Source: Henricia sp. BOLD:AAB3569 (taxonomy: Eukaryota; Echinodermata; Asteroidea; Spinulosida; Echinasteridae). Taken from it: a stretch of DNA of 64,000 nucleotides. A program made the translations under genes and the position numbers. Positions 43,401 to 58,400 of the stretch are shown in pieces. Position 1 is the first letter of the stretch. Each line of letters begins with the position of its first letter. The notes beneath the pieces were generated by a model, which had not been told where the DNA came from, did no database searches, and was given only the letters and a program-made list of their open reading frames with translations. The stretch spans positions 4,278,001-4,342,000 of the forward strand of contig JBBELK010000003.1 in the NCBI GenBank assembly GCA_037783545.1, read 5' to 3'.

Positions 43401-46400
43401 GAATCAGCGTCGACAGGCGAGTTCAAAAATACCACTTTGGACACCGTCCGGCCAAAACTGAAGGGTGGTCATTTTTTGTCCAAAATGGCCGAAACTGACC
43501 GTGTGTGGTATTTTCGGAATCAGCGTCGACAGGCGAGTTCAAAAATACCACTTTGGACACCGTCCGGCCAAAACTGAAGGGTTGTCAGTTTTTTTCCAAA
43601 TTGGCCGAAACTGACCATGTGTGGTATTTTCGGAATCAGCGTCGACAGGCGAGTGAGTTCGAAAATACCACTTTGGACGCCGTCCGACCAAAACTGAAGG
43701 GTGGTCAGTTTTTTTCCAAAATGGCCGAAACTGACCATGCGTGGTATTTTCGGAATCAGCGTCGACAGGCGAGTTCAAAAATACAAATTTCGACCAAAGT
43801 GTCAAAGTCGACACTTTTTCCAAAATGGCGGAAACTGACCATGCGTGGTATTTTCGGAGTCAGCGTCGAAATGCGAGTTCAAAAATGCCAATTTCGACCA
43901 AAGTGTCAAAGTCGACACTTTTTCCAAAATGGCCGAAACTGACCATGCGTGGTATTTTCGGAGTCAGCGTCGGAAGGCGAGTTCGAAAATACCACTTTGG
44001 ACCAAAGTGTCAATGTCGACACTTTTCCAAAATGGCCGAAACTGACCATGCGTGGTATTTTCGGAATCAGCGTCGAAATGCGAGTTCAAAAATACCAGTT
44101 TCGACCAAAGTGTCAAAGTCGACACTTTTTCCAAAATGGCGGAAACTGACCATGCGTGGTATTTTCGGAGTCAGCGTCGGAAGGCGAGTTCAAAAATACC
44201 AATTTCGACCAAAGTGTCAAAGTCGACACTTTTTCTAAAATGGCGGAAACTGACCATGCGTGGTATTTTCGGAGTCAGCGTCGGAAGGCGAGTTCAAAAA
44301 TACCACTTTGGACACCGTCCGGCCAAAACTGAAGGGTGGTCATTTTTTGTCCAAAATGGCCGAAACTGACCGTGTGTGGTATTTTCGGAATCAGCGTCGA
44401 CAGGCGAGTTCAAAAATACCACTTTGGACACCGTCCGGCCAAAACTGAAGGGTGGTCATTTTTTGTCCAAAATGGCCGAAACTGACCGTGTGTGGTATTT
44501 TCGGAATCAGCGTCGACAGGCGAGTTCAAAAATACCACTTTGGACACCGTCCGGCCAAAACTGAAGGGTTGTCAGTTTTTTTCCAAATTGGCCGAAACTG
44601 ACCATGTGTGGTATTTTCGGAATCAGCGTCGACAGGCGAGTTCGAAAATACCACTTTGGACGCCGTCCGACCAAAACTGAAGGGTGGTCAGTTTTTTTCC
44701 AAAATGGCCGAAACTGACCATGCGTGGTATTTTCGGAATCAGCGTCGACAGGCGAGTTCAAAAATACAAATTTCGACCAAAGTGTCAAAGTCGACACTTT
44801 TTCCAAAATGGCGGAAACTGACCATGCGTGGTATTTTCGGAGTCAGCGTCGAAATGCGAGTTCAAAAATACCAATTTCGACCAAAGTGTCAAAGTCGACA
44901 CTTTTCCAAAATGGCCGAAACTGACCATGCGTGGTATTTTCGGAGTCAGCGTCGGAAGGCGAGTTCAAAAATACCACTTTGGACACCGTCCGGCCAAAAC
45001 TGAAGGGTGGTCATTTTTTGTCCAAAATGGCCGAAACTGACCGTGTGTGGTATTTTCGGAATCAGCGTCGACAGGCGAGTTCAAAAATACCACTTTGGAC
45101 ACCGTCCGGCCAAAACTGAAGGGTGGTCATTTTTTGTCCAAAATGGCCGAAACTGACCGTGTGTGGTATTTTCGGAATCAGCGTCGACAGGCGAGTTCGA
45201 AAATACCACTTTGGACCAAAGTGTCAAAGTCGACACTTTTCCAAAATGGCCGAAACTGACCATGCGTGGTATTTTCGGAGTCAGCGTCGGAAGGCGAGTT
45301 CAAAAATACCAATTTCGACCAAAGTGTCAAAGTCGACACTTTTTCCAAAATGGCCGAAACTGACCATGCGTGGTATTTTCGGAATCAGCGTCGAAATGCG
45401 AGTTCAAAAATACCAGTTTCGACCAAAGTGTCAAAGTCGACACTTTTTCCAAAATGGCCGAAACTGACCATGCGTGGTATTTTCGGAGTCAGCGTCGGAA
45501 GGCGAGTTCAAAAATACCAATTTCGACCAAAGTGTCAAAGTCGACACTTTTTCCAAAATGGCGGAAACTGACCATGCGTGGTATTTTCGGAGTCAGCGTC
45601 GAAATGCGAGTTCAAAAATACCAATTTCGACCAAAGTGTCAAAGTCGACACTTTTTCCAAAATGGCCGAAACTGACCATGCGTGGTATTTTCGGAGTCAG
45701 CGTCGGAAGGCGAGTTCGAAAATACCACTTTGGACCAAAGTGTCAATGTCGACACTTTTCCAAAATGGCCGAAACTGACCATGCGTGGTATTTTCGGAAT
45801 CAGCGTCGACAGGCGAGTTCGAAAATACCAGTTTCGACCAAAGTGTCAAAGTCGACACTTTTTCCAAAATGGCCGAAACTGACCATGCGTGGTATTTTCG
45901 GAGTCAGCGTCGGAAGGCGAGTTCGAAAATACCACTTTGGACGCCGTCCGACCAAAACTGAAGGGTGGTCAGTTTTTTTCCAAAATGGCCGAAACTGACC
46001 ATGCGTGGTATTTTCGGAATCAGCGTCGACAGGCGAGTTCGAAAATACCAAGTTCGACCAAAGTGTCAAAGTCGACACTTTTTCCAAAATGGCCGAAACT
46101 GACCATGCGTGGTATTTTCGGAGTCAGCGTCGGAAGGCGAGTTCAAAAATACCAATTTCGACCAAAGTGTCAAAGTCGACACTTTTCCAAAATGGCCGAA
46201 ACTGACCATGCGTGGTATTTTCGGAGTCAGCGTCGGAAGGCGAGTTCAAAAATACCACTTTGGACACCGTCCGGCCAAAACTGAAGGGTGGTCATTTTTT
46301 GTCCAAAATGGCCGAAACTGACCGTGTGTGGTATTTTCGGAATCAGCGTCGACAGGCGAGTTCAAAAATACCACTTTGGACACCGTCCGGCCAAAACTGA

Positions 46401-49400
46401 AGGGTGGTCATTTTTTGTCCAAAATGGCCGAAACTGACCGTGTGTGGTATTTTCGGAATCAGCGTCGACAGGCGAGTTCAAAAATACCACTTTGGACACC
46501 GTCCGGCCAAAACTGAAGGGTTGTCAGTTTTTTTCCAAATTGGCCGAAACTGACCATGTGTGGTATTTTCGGAATCAGCGTCGACAGGCGAGTTCGAAAA
46601 TACCACTTTGGACGCCGTCCGACCAAAACTGAAGGGTGGTCAGTTTTTTTCCAAAATGGCCGAAACTGACCATGCGTGGTATTTTCGGAATCAGCGTCGA
46701 CAGGCGAGTTCAAAAATACAAATTTCGACCAAAGTGTCAAAGTCGACACTTTTTCCAAAATGGCGGAAACTGACCATGCGTGGTATTTTCGGAGTCAGCG
46801 TCGAAATGCGAGTTCAAAAATACCAATTTCGACCAAAGTGTCAAAGTCGACACTTTTCCAAAATGGCCGAAACTGACCATGCGTGGTATTTTCGGAGTCA
46901 GCGTCGGAAGGCGAGTTCAAAAATACCACTTTGGACACCGTCCGGCCAAAACTGAAGGGTGGTCATTTTTTGTCCAAAATGGCCGAAACTGACCGTGTGT
47001 GGTATTTTCGGAATCAGCGTCGACAGGCGAGTTCAAAAATACCACTTTGGACACCGTCCGGCCAAAACTGAAGGGTGGTCATTTTTTGTCCAAAATGGCC
47101 GAAACTGACCGTGTGTGGTATTTTCGGAATCAGCGTCGACAGGCGAGTTCGAAAATACCACTTTGGACCAAAGTGTCAAAGTCGACACTTTTCCAAAATG
47201 GCCGAAACTGACCATGCGTGGTATTTTCGGAGTCAGCGTCGGAAGGCGAGTTCAAAAATAACAATTTCGACCAAAGTGTCAAAGTCGACACTTTTTCCAA
47301 AATGGCCGAAACTGACCATGCGTGGTATTTTCGGAGTCAGCGTCGGAAGGCGAGTTCAAAAATACAAATTTCGACCAAAGTGTCAATGTCGACACTTTTC
47401 CAAAATGGCCGAAACTGACCATGCGTGGTATTTGCGGAATCAGCGTCGAAATGCGAGTTCAAAAATACCAGTTTCGACCAAAGTGTCAAAGTCGACACTT
47501 TTTCCAAAATGGCGGAAACTGACCATGCGTGGTATTTTCGGAGTCAGCGTCGGAAGGCGAGTTCAAAAATACCAATTTCGACCAAAGTGTCAATGTCGAC
47601 ACTTTTCCAAAATGGCCGAAACTGACCATGCGTGGTATTTTCAGAGTCAGCGTCGGAAGGCGAGTTCGAAAATACCACTTTGGACCAAAGTGTCAATGTC
47701 GACACTTTTCCAAAATGGCCGAAACTGACCATGCGTGGTATTTTCGGAGTCAGCGTCGAAAGGCGAGTTCAAAAATACCAATTTCGACCAAAGTGTCAAA
47801 GTCGACACTTTTTCCAAAATGGCCGAAACTGACCATGCGTGGTATTTTCGGAGTCAGCGTCGGAAGGCGAGTTCGAAAATACCACTTTGGACCAAAGTGT
47901 CAATGTCGACACTTTTCCAAAATGGCCGAAACTGACCATGCGTGGTATTTTCGGAGTCAGCGTCGGAAGGCGAGTTCAAAAATAACAATTTCGACCAAAG
48001 TGTCAAAGTCGACACTTTTTCCAAAATGGCCGAAACTGACCATGCGTGGTATTTTCGGAATCAGCGTCGACAGGCGAGTTCGAAAATACCACTTTGGACG
48101 CCGTCCGACCAAAACTGAAGGGTGGTCAGTTTTTTTCCAAAATGGCCGAAACTGACCGTGCGTGGTATTTTCGGAATCAGCGTCGACAGGCGAGTTCGAA
48201 AATACCAATTTCGACCAAAGTGTCAAAGTCGACACTTTTTCCAAAATGGCCGAAACTGACCATGCGTGGTATTTTCGGAGTCAGCGTCGGAAGGCGAGTT
48301 CAAAAATACCAATTTCGACCAAAGTGTCAAAGTCGACACTTTTTCCAAAATGGCCGAAACTGACCATGCGTGGTATTTTCGGAGTCAGCGTCGGAAGGCG
48401 AGTTCGAAAATACCACTTTGGACCAAAGTGTCAATGTCGACACTTTTCCAAAATGGCCGAAACTGACCATGCGTGGTATTTTCGGAATCAGCGTCGAAAT
48501 GCGAGTTCAAAAATACCAGTTTCGACCAAAGTGTCAAAGTCGACACTTTTTCCAAAATGGCGGAAACTGACCATGCGTGGTATTTTCGGAGTCAGCGTCG
48601 GAAGGCGAGTTCAAAAATACCACTTTGGACACCGTCCGGCCAAAACTGAAGGGTGGTCATTTTTTGTCCAAAATGGCCGAAACTGACCGTGTGTGGTATT
48701 TTCGGAGTCAGCGTCGGAAGGCGAGTTCAAAAATACAAATTTCGACCAAAGTGTCAATGTCGACACTTTTCCAAAATGGCCGAAACTGACCATGCGTGGT
48801 ATTTGCGGAATCAGCGTCGAAATGCGAGTTCAAAAATACCAGTTTCGACCAAAGTGTCAAAGTCGACACTTTTTCCAAAATGGCGGAAACTGACCATGCG
48901 TGGTATTTTCGGAGTCAGCGTCGGAAGGCGAGTTCAAAAATACCAATTTCGACCAAAGTGTCAAAGTCGACACTTTTTCCAAAATGGCCGAAACTGACCA
49001 TGCGTGGTATTTTCGGAGTCAGCGTCGGAAGGCGAGTTCAAAAATACAAATTTCGACCAAAGTGTCAATGTCGACACTTTTCCAAAATGGCCGAAACTGA
49101 CCATGCGTGGTATTTGCGGAATCAGCGTCGAAATGCGAGTTCAAAAATACCAGTTTCGACCAAAGTGTCAAAGTCGACACTTTTTCCAAAATGGCGGAAA
49201 CTGACCATGCGTGGTATTTTCGGAGTCAGCGTCGGAAGGCGAGTTCAAAAATACCAATTTCGACCAAAGTGTCAATGTCGACACTTTTCCAAAATGGCCG
49301 AAACTGACCATGCGTGGTATTTTCGGAGTCAGCGTCGGAAGGCGAGTTCGAAAATACCACTTTGGACCAAAGTGTCAATGTCGACACTTTTCCAAAATGG

Positions 49401-52400
49401 CCGAAACTGACCATGCGTGGTATTTTCGGAGTCAGCGTCGGAAGGCGAGTTCAAAAATAACAATTTCGACCAAAGTGTCAAAGTCGACACTTTTTCCAAA
49501 ATGGCCGAAACTGACCATGCGTGGTATTTTCGGAATCAGCGTCGACAGGCGAGTTCGAAAATACCACTTTGGACGCCGTCCGACCAAAACTGAAGGGTGG
49601 TCAGTTTTTTTCCAAAATGGCCGAAACTGACCGTGCGTGGTATTTTCGGAATCAGCGTCGACAGGCGAGTTCGAAAATACCAATTTCGACCAAAGTGTCA
49701 AAGTCGACACTTTTTCCAAAATGGCCGAAACTGACCATGCGTGGTATTTTCGGAGTCAGCGTCGGAAGGCGAGTTCAAAAATACCAATTTCGACCAAAGT
49801 GTCAAAGTCGACACTTTTTCCAAAATGGCCGAAACTGACCATGCGTGGTATTTTCGGAGTCAGCGTCGGAAGGCGAGTTCGAAAATACCACTTTGGACCA
49901 AAGTGTCAATGTCGACACTTTTCCAAAATGGCCGAAACTGACCATGCGTGGTATTTTCGGAGTCAGCGTCGGAAGGCGAGTTCAAAAATACCAATTTCGA
50001 CCAAAGTGTCAAAGTCGACACTTTTTCCAAAATGGCCGAAACTGACCGTGCGTGGTATTTTCGGAATCAGCGTCGACAGGCGAGTTCGAAAATACCAATT
50101 TCGACCAAAGTGTCAAAGTCGACACTTTTTCCAAAATGGCCGAAACTGACCATGCGTGGTATTTTCGGAGTCAGCGTCGGAAGGCGAGTTCAAAAATACC
50201 AATTTCGACCAAAGTGTCAAAGTCGACACTTTTTCCAAAATGGCCGAAACTGACCATGCGTGGTATTTTCGGAATCAGCGTCGACAGGCGAGTTCGAAAA
50301 TACCACTTTGGACGCCGTCCGACCAAAACTGAAGGGTGGTCAGTTTTTTTCCAAAATGGCCGAAACTGACCGTGCGTGGTATTTTCGGAATCAGCGTCGA
50401 CAGGCGAGTTCGAAAATACCAATTTCGACCAAAGTGTCAAAGTCGACACTTTTTCCAAAATGGCCGAAACTGACCATGCGTGGTATTTTCGGAGTCAGCG
50501 TCGGAAGGCGAGTTCAAAAATACCAATTTCGACCAAAGTGTCAAAGTCGACACTTTTTCCAAAATGGCCGAAACTGACCATGCGTGGTATTTTCGGAGTC
50601 AGCGTCGGAAGGCGAGTTCGAAAATACCACTTTGGACCAAAGTGTCAATGTCGACACTTTTCCAAAATGGCCGAAACTGACCATGCGTGGTATTTTCGGA
50701 ATCAGCGTCGACAGGCGAGTTCGAAAATACCAGTTTCGACCAAAGTGTCAAAGTCGACACTTTTTCCAAAATGGCCGAAACTGACCATGCGTGGTATTTT
50801 CGGAGTCAGCGTCGGAAGGCGAGTTCGAAAATACCACTTTGGACGCCGTCCGACCAAAACTGAAGGGTGGTCAGTTTTTTTCCAAAATGGCCGAAACTGA
50901 CCATGCGTGGTATTTTCGGAATCAGCGTCGACAGGCGAGTTCGAAAATACCAAGTTCGACCAAAGTGTCAAAGTCGACACTTTTTCCAAAATGGCCGAAA
51001 CTGACCATGCGTGGTATTTTCGGAGTCAGCGTCGGAAGGCGAGTTCAAAAATACCAATTTCGACCAAAGTGTCAAAGTCGACACTTTTCCAAAATGGCCG
51101 AAACTGACCATGCGTGGTATTTTCGGAGTCAGCGTCGGAAGGCGAGTTCAAAAATACCACTTTGGACACCGTCCGGCCAAAACTGAAGGGTGGTCATTTT
51201 TTGTCCAAAATGGCCGAAACTGACCGTGTGTGGTATTTTCGGAATCAGCGTCGACAGGCGAGTTCAAAAATACCACTTTGGACACCGTCCGGCCAAAACT
51301 GAAGGGTGGTCATTTTTTGTCCAAAATGGCCGAAACTGACCGTGTGTGGTATTTTCGGAATCAGCGTCGACAGGCGAGTTCAAAAATACCACTTTGGACA
51401 CCGTCCGGCCAAAACTGAAGGGTGGTCATTTTTTGTCCAAAATGGCCGAAACTGACCGTGTGTGGTATTTTCGGAATCAGCGTCGACAGGCGAGTTCGAA
51501 AATACCACTTTGGACCAAAGTGTCAAAGTCGACACTTTTCCAAAATGGCCGAAACTGACCATGCGTGGTATTTTCGGAGTCAGCGTCGGAAGGCGAGTTC
51601 AAAAATACCAATTTCGACCAAAGTGTCAAAGTCGACACTTTTTCCAAAATGGCCGAAACTGACCATGCGTGGTATTTTCGGAATCAGCGTCGAAATGCGA
51701 GTTCAAAAATACCAGTTTCGACCAAAGTGTCAAAGTCGACACTTTTTCCAAAATGGCCGAAACTGACCATGCGTGGTATTTTCGGAGTCAGCGTCGGAAG
51801 GCGAGTTCAAAAATACCAATTTCGACCAAAGTGTCAAAGTCGACACTTTTTCCAAAATGGCGGAAACTGACCATGCGTGGTATTTTCGGAGTCAGCGTCG
51901 AAATGCGAGTTCAAAAATACCAATTTCGACCAAAGTGTCAAAGTCGACACTTTTCCAAAATGGCCGAAACTGACCATGCGTGGTATTTTCGGAGTCAGCG
52001 TCGGAAGGCGAGTTCAAAAATACCAATTTCGACACCGTCCGGCCAAAACTGAAGGGTGGTCATTTTTTGTCCAAAATGGCCGAAACTGACCATGCGTGGT
52101 ATTTTCGGAATCAGCGTCGACAGGCGAGTTCGAAAATACCAAGTTCGACCAAAGTGTCAAAGTCGACACTTTTTCCAAAATGGCCGAAACTGACCATGCG
52201 TGGTATTTTCGGAGTCAGCGTCGGAAGGCGAGTTCAAAAATACCACTTTGGACACCGTCCGGCCAAAACTGAAGGGTGGTCATTTTTTGTCCAAAATGGC
52301 CGAAACTGACCGTGTGTGGTATTTTCGGAATCAGCGTCGACAGGCGAGTTCAAAAATACCACTTTGGACACCGTCCGGCCAAAACTGAAGGGTGGTCATT

Positions 52401-55400
52401 TTTTGTCCAAAATGGCCGAAACTGACCGTGTGTGGTATTTTCGGAATCAGCGTCGACAGGCGAGTTCAAAAATACCACTTTGGACACCGTCCGGCCAAAA
52501 CTGAAGGGTTGTCAGTTTTTTTCCAAATTGGCCGAAACTGACCATGTGTGGTATTTTCGGAATCAGCGTCGACAGGCGAGTTCGAAAATACCACTTTGGA
52601 CGCCGTCCGACCAAAACTGAAGGGTGGTCAGGCGAGTTCAAAAATACAAATTTCGACCAAAGTGTCAAAGTCGACACTTTTTCCAAAATGGCGGAAACTG
52701 ACCATGCGTGGTATTTTCGGAGTCAGCGTCGAAATGCGAGTTCAAAAATACCAATTTCGACCAAAGTGTCAAAGTCGACACTTTTCCAAAATGGCCGAAA
52801 CTGACCATGCGTGGTATTTTCGGAGTCAGCGTCGGAAGGCGAGTTCAAAAATACCACTTTGGACACCGTCCGGCCAAAACTAAAGGGTGGTCATTTTTTG
52901 TCCAAAATGGCCGAAACTGACCTTGCGTGGTATTTTCGGAGTCAGCGTCGGAAGGCGAGTTCGAAAATACCACTTTGGACCAAAGTGTCAATGTCGACAC
53001 TTTTCCAAAATGGCCGAAACTGACCATGCGTGGTATTTTCGGAATCAGCGTCGACAGGCGAGTTCGAAAATACCACTTTGGACGCCGTCCGACCAAAACT
53101 GAAGGGTGGTCAGTTTTTTTCCAAAATGGCCGAAACTGACCGTGCGTGGTATTTTCGGAATCAGCGTCGACAGGCGAGTTCGAAAATACCAATTTCGACC
53201 AAAGTGTCAAAGTCGACACTTTTTCCAAAATGGCCGAAACTGACCATGCGTGGTATTTTCGGAGTCAGCGTCGGAAGGCGAGTTCAAAAATACCAATTTC
53301 GACCAAAGTGTCAAAGTCGACACTTTTTCCAAAATGGCCGAAACTGACCATGCGTGGTATTTTCGGAGTCAGCGTCGGAAGGCGAGTTCGAAAATACCAC
53401 TTTGGACCAAAGTGTCAATGTCGACACTTTTCCAAAATGGCCGAAACTGACCATGCGTGGTATTTTCGGAATCAGCGTCGAAATGCGAGTTCAAAAATAC
53501 CAGTTTCGACCAAAGTGTCAAAGTCGACACTTTTTCCAAAATGGCGGAAACTGACCATGCGTGGTATTTTCGGAGTCAGCGTCGAAATGCGAGTTCAAAA
53601 ATACCAGTTTCGACCAAAGTGTCAAAGTCGACACTTTTTCCAAAATGGCCGAAACTGACCATGCGTGGTATTTTCGAAGGGTGGTCATTTTTTGTCCAAA
53701 ATGGCCGAAACTGACCGTGTGTGGTATTTTCGGAATCAGCGTCGACAGGCGAGTTCAAAAATACCACTTTGGACACCGTCCGGCCAAAACTGAAGGGTTG
53801 TCAGTTTTTTTCCAAATTGGCCGAAACTGACCATGTGTGGTATTTTCGGAATCAGCGTCGACAGGCGAGTTCGAAAATACCACTTTGGACCAAAGTGTCA
53901 AAGTCGACACTTTTCCAAAATGGCCGAAACTGACCATGCGTGGTATTTTCGGAGTCAGCGTCGGAAGGCGAGTTCAAAAATACCAATTTCGACCAAAGTG
54001 TCAAAGTCGACACTTTTTCCAAAATGGCCGAAACTGACCATGCGTGGTATTTTCGGAATCAGCGTCGACAGGCGAGTTCGAAAATACCACTTTGGACCAA
54101 AGTGTCAAAGTCGACACTTTTCCAAAATGGCCGAAACTGACCATGCGTGGTATTTTCGGAGTCAGCGTCGGAAGGCGAGTTCAAAAATACCAATTTCGAC
54201 CAAAGTGTCAAAGTCGACACTTTTTCCAAAATGGCCGAAACTGACCATGCGTGGTATTTTCGGAGTCAGCGTCGGAAGGCGAGTTCAAAAATACAAATTT
54301 CGACCAAAGTGTCAATGTCGACACTTTTCCAAAATGGCCGAAACTGACCATGCGTGGTATTTGCGGAATCAGCGTCGAAATGCGAGTTCAAAAATACCAG
54401 TTTCGACCAAAGTGTCAAAGTCGACACTTTTTCCAAAATGGCGGAAACTGACCATGCGTGGTATTTTCGGAGTCAGCGTCGGAAGGCGAGTTCAAAAATA
54501 CCAATTTCGACCAAAGTGTCAATGTCGACACTTTTCCAAAATGGCCGAAACTGACCATGCGTGGTATTTTCGGAGTCAGCGTCGGAAGGCGAGTTCGAAA
54601 ATACCACTTTGGACCAAAGTGTCAATGTCGACACTTTTCCAAAATGGCCGAAACTGACCATGCGTGGTATTTTCGGAGTCAGCGTCGGAAGGCGAGTTCA
54701 AAAATACCACTTTGGACACCGTCCGGCCAAAACTGAAGGGTGGTCATTTTTTGTCCAAAATGGCCGAAACTGACCGTGTGTGGTATTTTCGGAATCAGCG
54801 TCGACAGGCGAGTTCAAAAATACCACTTTGGACACCGTCCGGCCAAAACTGAAGGGTGGTCATTTTTTGTCCAAAATGGCCGAAACTGACCGTGTGTGGT
54901 ATTTTCGGAATCAGCGTCGACAGGCGAGTTCGAAAATACCACTTTGGACCAAAGTGTCAAAGTCGACACTTTTCCAAAATGGCCGAAACTGACCATGCGT
55001 GGTATTTTCGGAGTCAGCGTCGGAAGGCGAGTTCAAAAATACCAATTTCGACCAAAGTGTCAAAGTCGACACTTTTTCCAAAATGGCCGAAACTGACCAT
55101 GCGTGGTATTTTCGGAATCAGCGTCGAAATGCGAGTTCAAAAATACCAGTTTCGACCAAAGTGTCAAAGTCGACACTTTTTCCAAAATGGCCGAAACTGA
55201 CCATGCGTGGTATTTTCGGAGTCAGCGTCGGAAGGCGAGTTCAAAAATACCAATTTCGACCAAAGTGTCAAAGTCGACACTTTTTCAAAAATGGCGGAAA
55301 CTGACCATGCGTGGTATTTTCGGAGTCAGCGTCGAAATGCGAGTTCAAAAATACCAATTTCGACCAAAGTGTCAAAGTCGACACTTTTCCAAAATGGCCG

Positions 55401-58400
55401 AAACTGACCATGCGTGGTATTTTCGGAGTCAGCGTCGGAAGGCGAGTTCAAAAATACCAATTTCGACCAAAGTGTCAAAGTCGACACTTTTCCAAAATGG
55501 CCGAAACTGACCATGCGTGGTATTTTCGGAGTCAGCGTCGGAAGGCGAGTTCAAAAATACCACTTTGGATACCGTCCGGCCAAAACTGAAGGGTGGTCAT
55601 TTTTTGTCCAAAATGGCCGAAACTGACCGTGTGTGGTATTTTCGGAATCAGCGTCGACAGGCGAGTTCAAAAATACCACTTTGGACACCGTCCGGCCAAA
55701 ACTGAAGGGTGGTCATTTTTTGTCCAAAATGGCCGAAACTGACCGTGTGTGGTATTTTCGGAATCAGCGTCGACAGGCGAGTTCGAAAATACCACTTTGG
55801 ACCAAAGTGTCAAAGTCGACACTTTTCCAAAATGGCCGAAACTGACCATGCGTGGTATTTTCGGAGTCAGCGTCGGAAGGCGAGTTCAAAAATACCAATT
55901 TCGACCAAAGTGTCAAAGTCGACACTTTTTCCAAAATGGCCGAAACTGACCATGCGTGGTATTTTCGGAATCAGCGTCGACAGGCGAGTTCGAAAATACC
56001 ACTTTGGACCAAAGTGTCAAAGTCGACACTTTTCCAAAATGGCCGAAACTGACCATGCGTGGTATTTTCGGAGTCAGCGTCGGAAGGCGAGTTCAAAAAT
56101 ACCAATTTCGACCAAAGTGTCAAAGTCGACACTTTTTCCAAAATGGCCGAAACTGACCATGCGTGGTATTTTCGGAGTCAGCGTCGGAAGGCGAGTTCAA
56201 AAATACAAATTTCGACCAAAGTGTCAATGTCGACACTTTTCCAAAATGGCCGAAACTGACCATGCGTGGTATTTGCGGAATCAGCGTCGAAATGCGAGTT
56301 CAAAAATACCAGTTTCGACCAAAGTGTCAAAGTCGACACTTTTTCCAAAATGGCGGAAACTGACCATGCGTGGTATTTTCGGAGTCAGCGTCGGAAGGCG
56401 AGTTCAAAAATACCAATTTCCACCAAAGTGTCAATGTCGACACTTTTCCAAAATGGCCGAAACTGACCATGCGTGGTATTTTCAGAGTCAGCGTCGGAAG
56501 GCGAGTTCGAAAATACCACTTTGGACCAAAGTGTCAATGTCGACACTTTTCCAAAATGGCCGAAACTGACCATGCGTGGTATTTTCGGAGTCAGCGTCGA
56601 AAGGCGAGTTCAAAAATACCAATTTCGACCAAAGTGTCAAAGTCGACACTTTTTCCAAAATGGCCGAAACTGACCATGCGTGGTATTTTCGGAGTCAGCG
56701 TCGGAAGGCGAGTTCGAAAATACCACTTTGGACCAAAGTGTCAATGTCGACACTTTTCCAAAATGGCCGAAACTGACCATGCGTGGTATTTTCGGAGTCA
56801 GCGTCGGAAGGCGAGTTCAAAAATAACAATTTCGACCAAAGTGTCAAAGTCGACACTTTTTCCAAAATGGCCGAAACTGACCATGCGTGGTATTTTCGGA
56901 ATCAGCGTCGACAGGCGAGTTCGAAAATACCACTTTGGACGCCGTCCGACCAAAACTGAAGGGTGGTCAGTTTTTTTCCAAAATGGCCGAAACTGACCGT
57001 GCGTGGTATTTTCGGAATCAGCGTCGACAGGCGAGTTCGAAAATACCAATTTCGACCAAAGTGTCAAAGTCGACACTTTTTCCAAAATGGCCGAAACTGA
57101 CCATGCGTGGTATTTTCGGAGTCAGCGTCGGAAGGCGAGTTCAAAAATACCAATTTCGACCAAAGTGTCAAAGTCGACACTTTTTCCAAAATGGCCGAAA
57201 CTGACCATGCGTGGTATTTTCGGAGTCAGCGTCGGAAGGCGAGTTCGAAAATACCACTTTGGACCAAAGTGTCAATGTCGACACTTTTCCAAAATGGCCG
57301 AAACTGACCATGCGTGGTATTTTCGGAATCAGCGTCGAAATGCGAGTTCAAAAATACCAGTTTCGACCAAAGTGTCAAAGTCGACACTTTTTCCAAAATG
57401 GCGGAAACTGACCATGCGTGGTATTTTCGGAGTCAGCGTCGGAAGGCGAGTTCAAAAATACCACTTTGGACACCGTCCGGCCAAAACTGAAGGGTGGTCA
57501 TTTTTTGTCCAAAATGGCCGAAACTGACCGTGTGTGGTATTTTCGGAGTCAGCGTCGGAAGGCGAGTTCAAAAATACAAATTTCGACCAAAGTGTCAATG
57601 TCGACACTTTTCCAAAATGGCCGAAACTGACCATGCGTGGTATTTGCGGAATCAGCGTCGAAATGCGAGTTCAAAAATACCAGTTTCGACCAAAGTGTCA
57701 AAGTCGACACTTTTTCCAAAATGGCGGAAACTGACCATGCGTGGTATTTTCGGAGTCAGCGTCGGAAGGCGAGTTCAAAAATACCAATTTCGACCAAAGT
57801 GTCAAAGTCGACACTTTTTCCAAAATGGCCGAAACTGACCATGCGTGGTATTTTCGGAGTCAGCGTCGGAAGGCGAGTTCAAAAATACAAATTTCGACCA
57901 AAGTGTCAATGTCGACACTTTTCCAAAATGGCCGAAACTGACCATGCGTGGTATTTGCGGAATCAGCGTCGAAATGCGAGTTCAAAAATACCAGTTTCGA
58001 CCAAAGTGTCAAAGTCGACACTTTTTCCAAAATGGCGGAAACTGACCATGCGTGGTATTTTCGGAGTCAGCGTCGGAAGGCGAGTTCAAAAATACCAATT
58101 TCCACCAAAGTGTCAATGTCGACACTTTTCCAAAATGGCCGAAACTGACCATGCGTGGTATTTTCAGAGTCAGCGTCGGAAGGCGAGTTCGAAAATACCA
58201 CTTTGGACCAAAGTGTCAATGTCGACACTTTTCCAAAATGGCCGAAACTGACCATGCGTGGTATTTTCGGAGTCAGCGTCGAAAGGCGAGTTCAAAAATA
58301 CCAATTTCGACCAAAGTGTCAAAGTCGACACTTTTTCCAAAATGGCCGAAACTGACCATGCGTGGTATTTTCGGAGTCAGCGTCGGAAGGCGAGTTCGAA

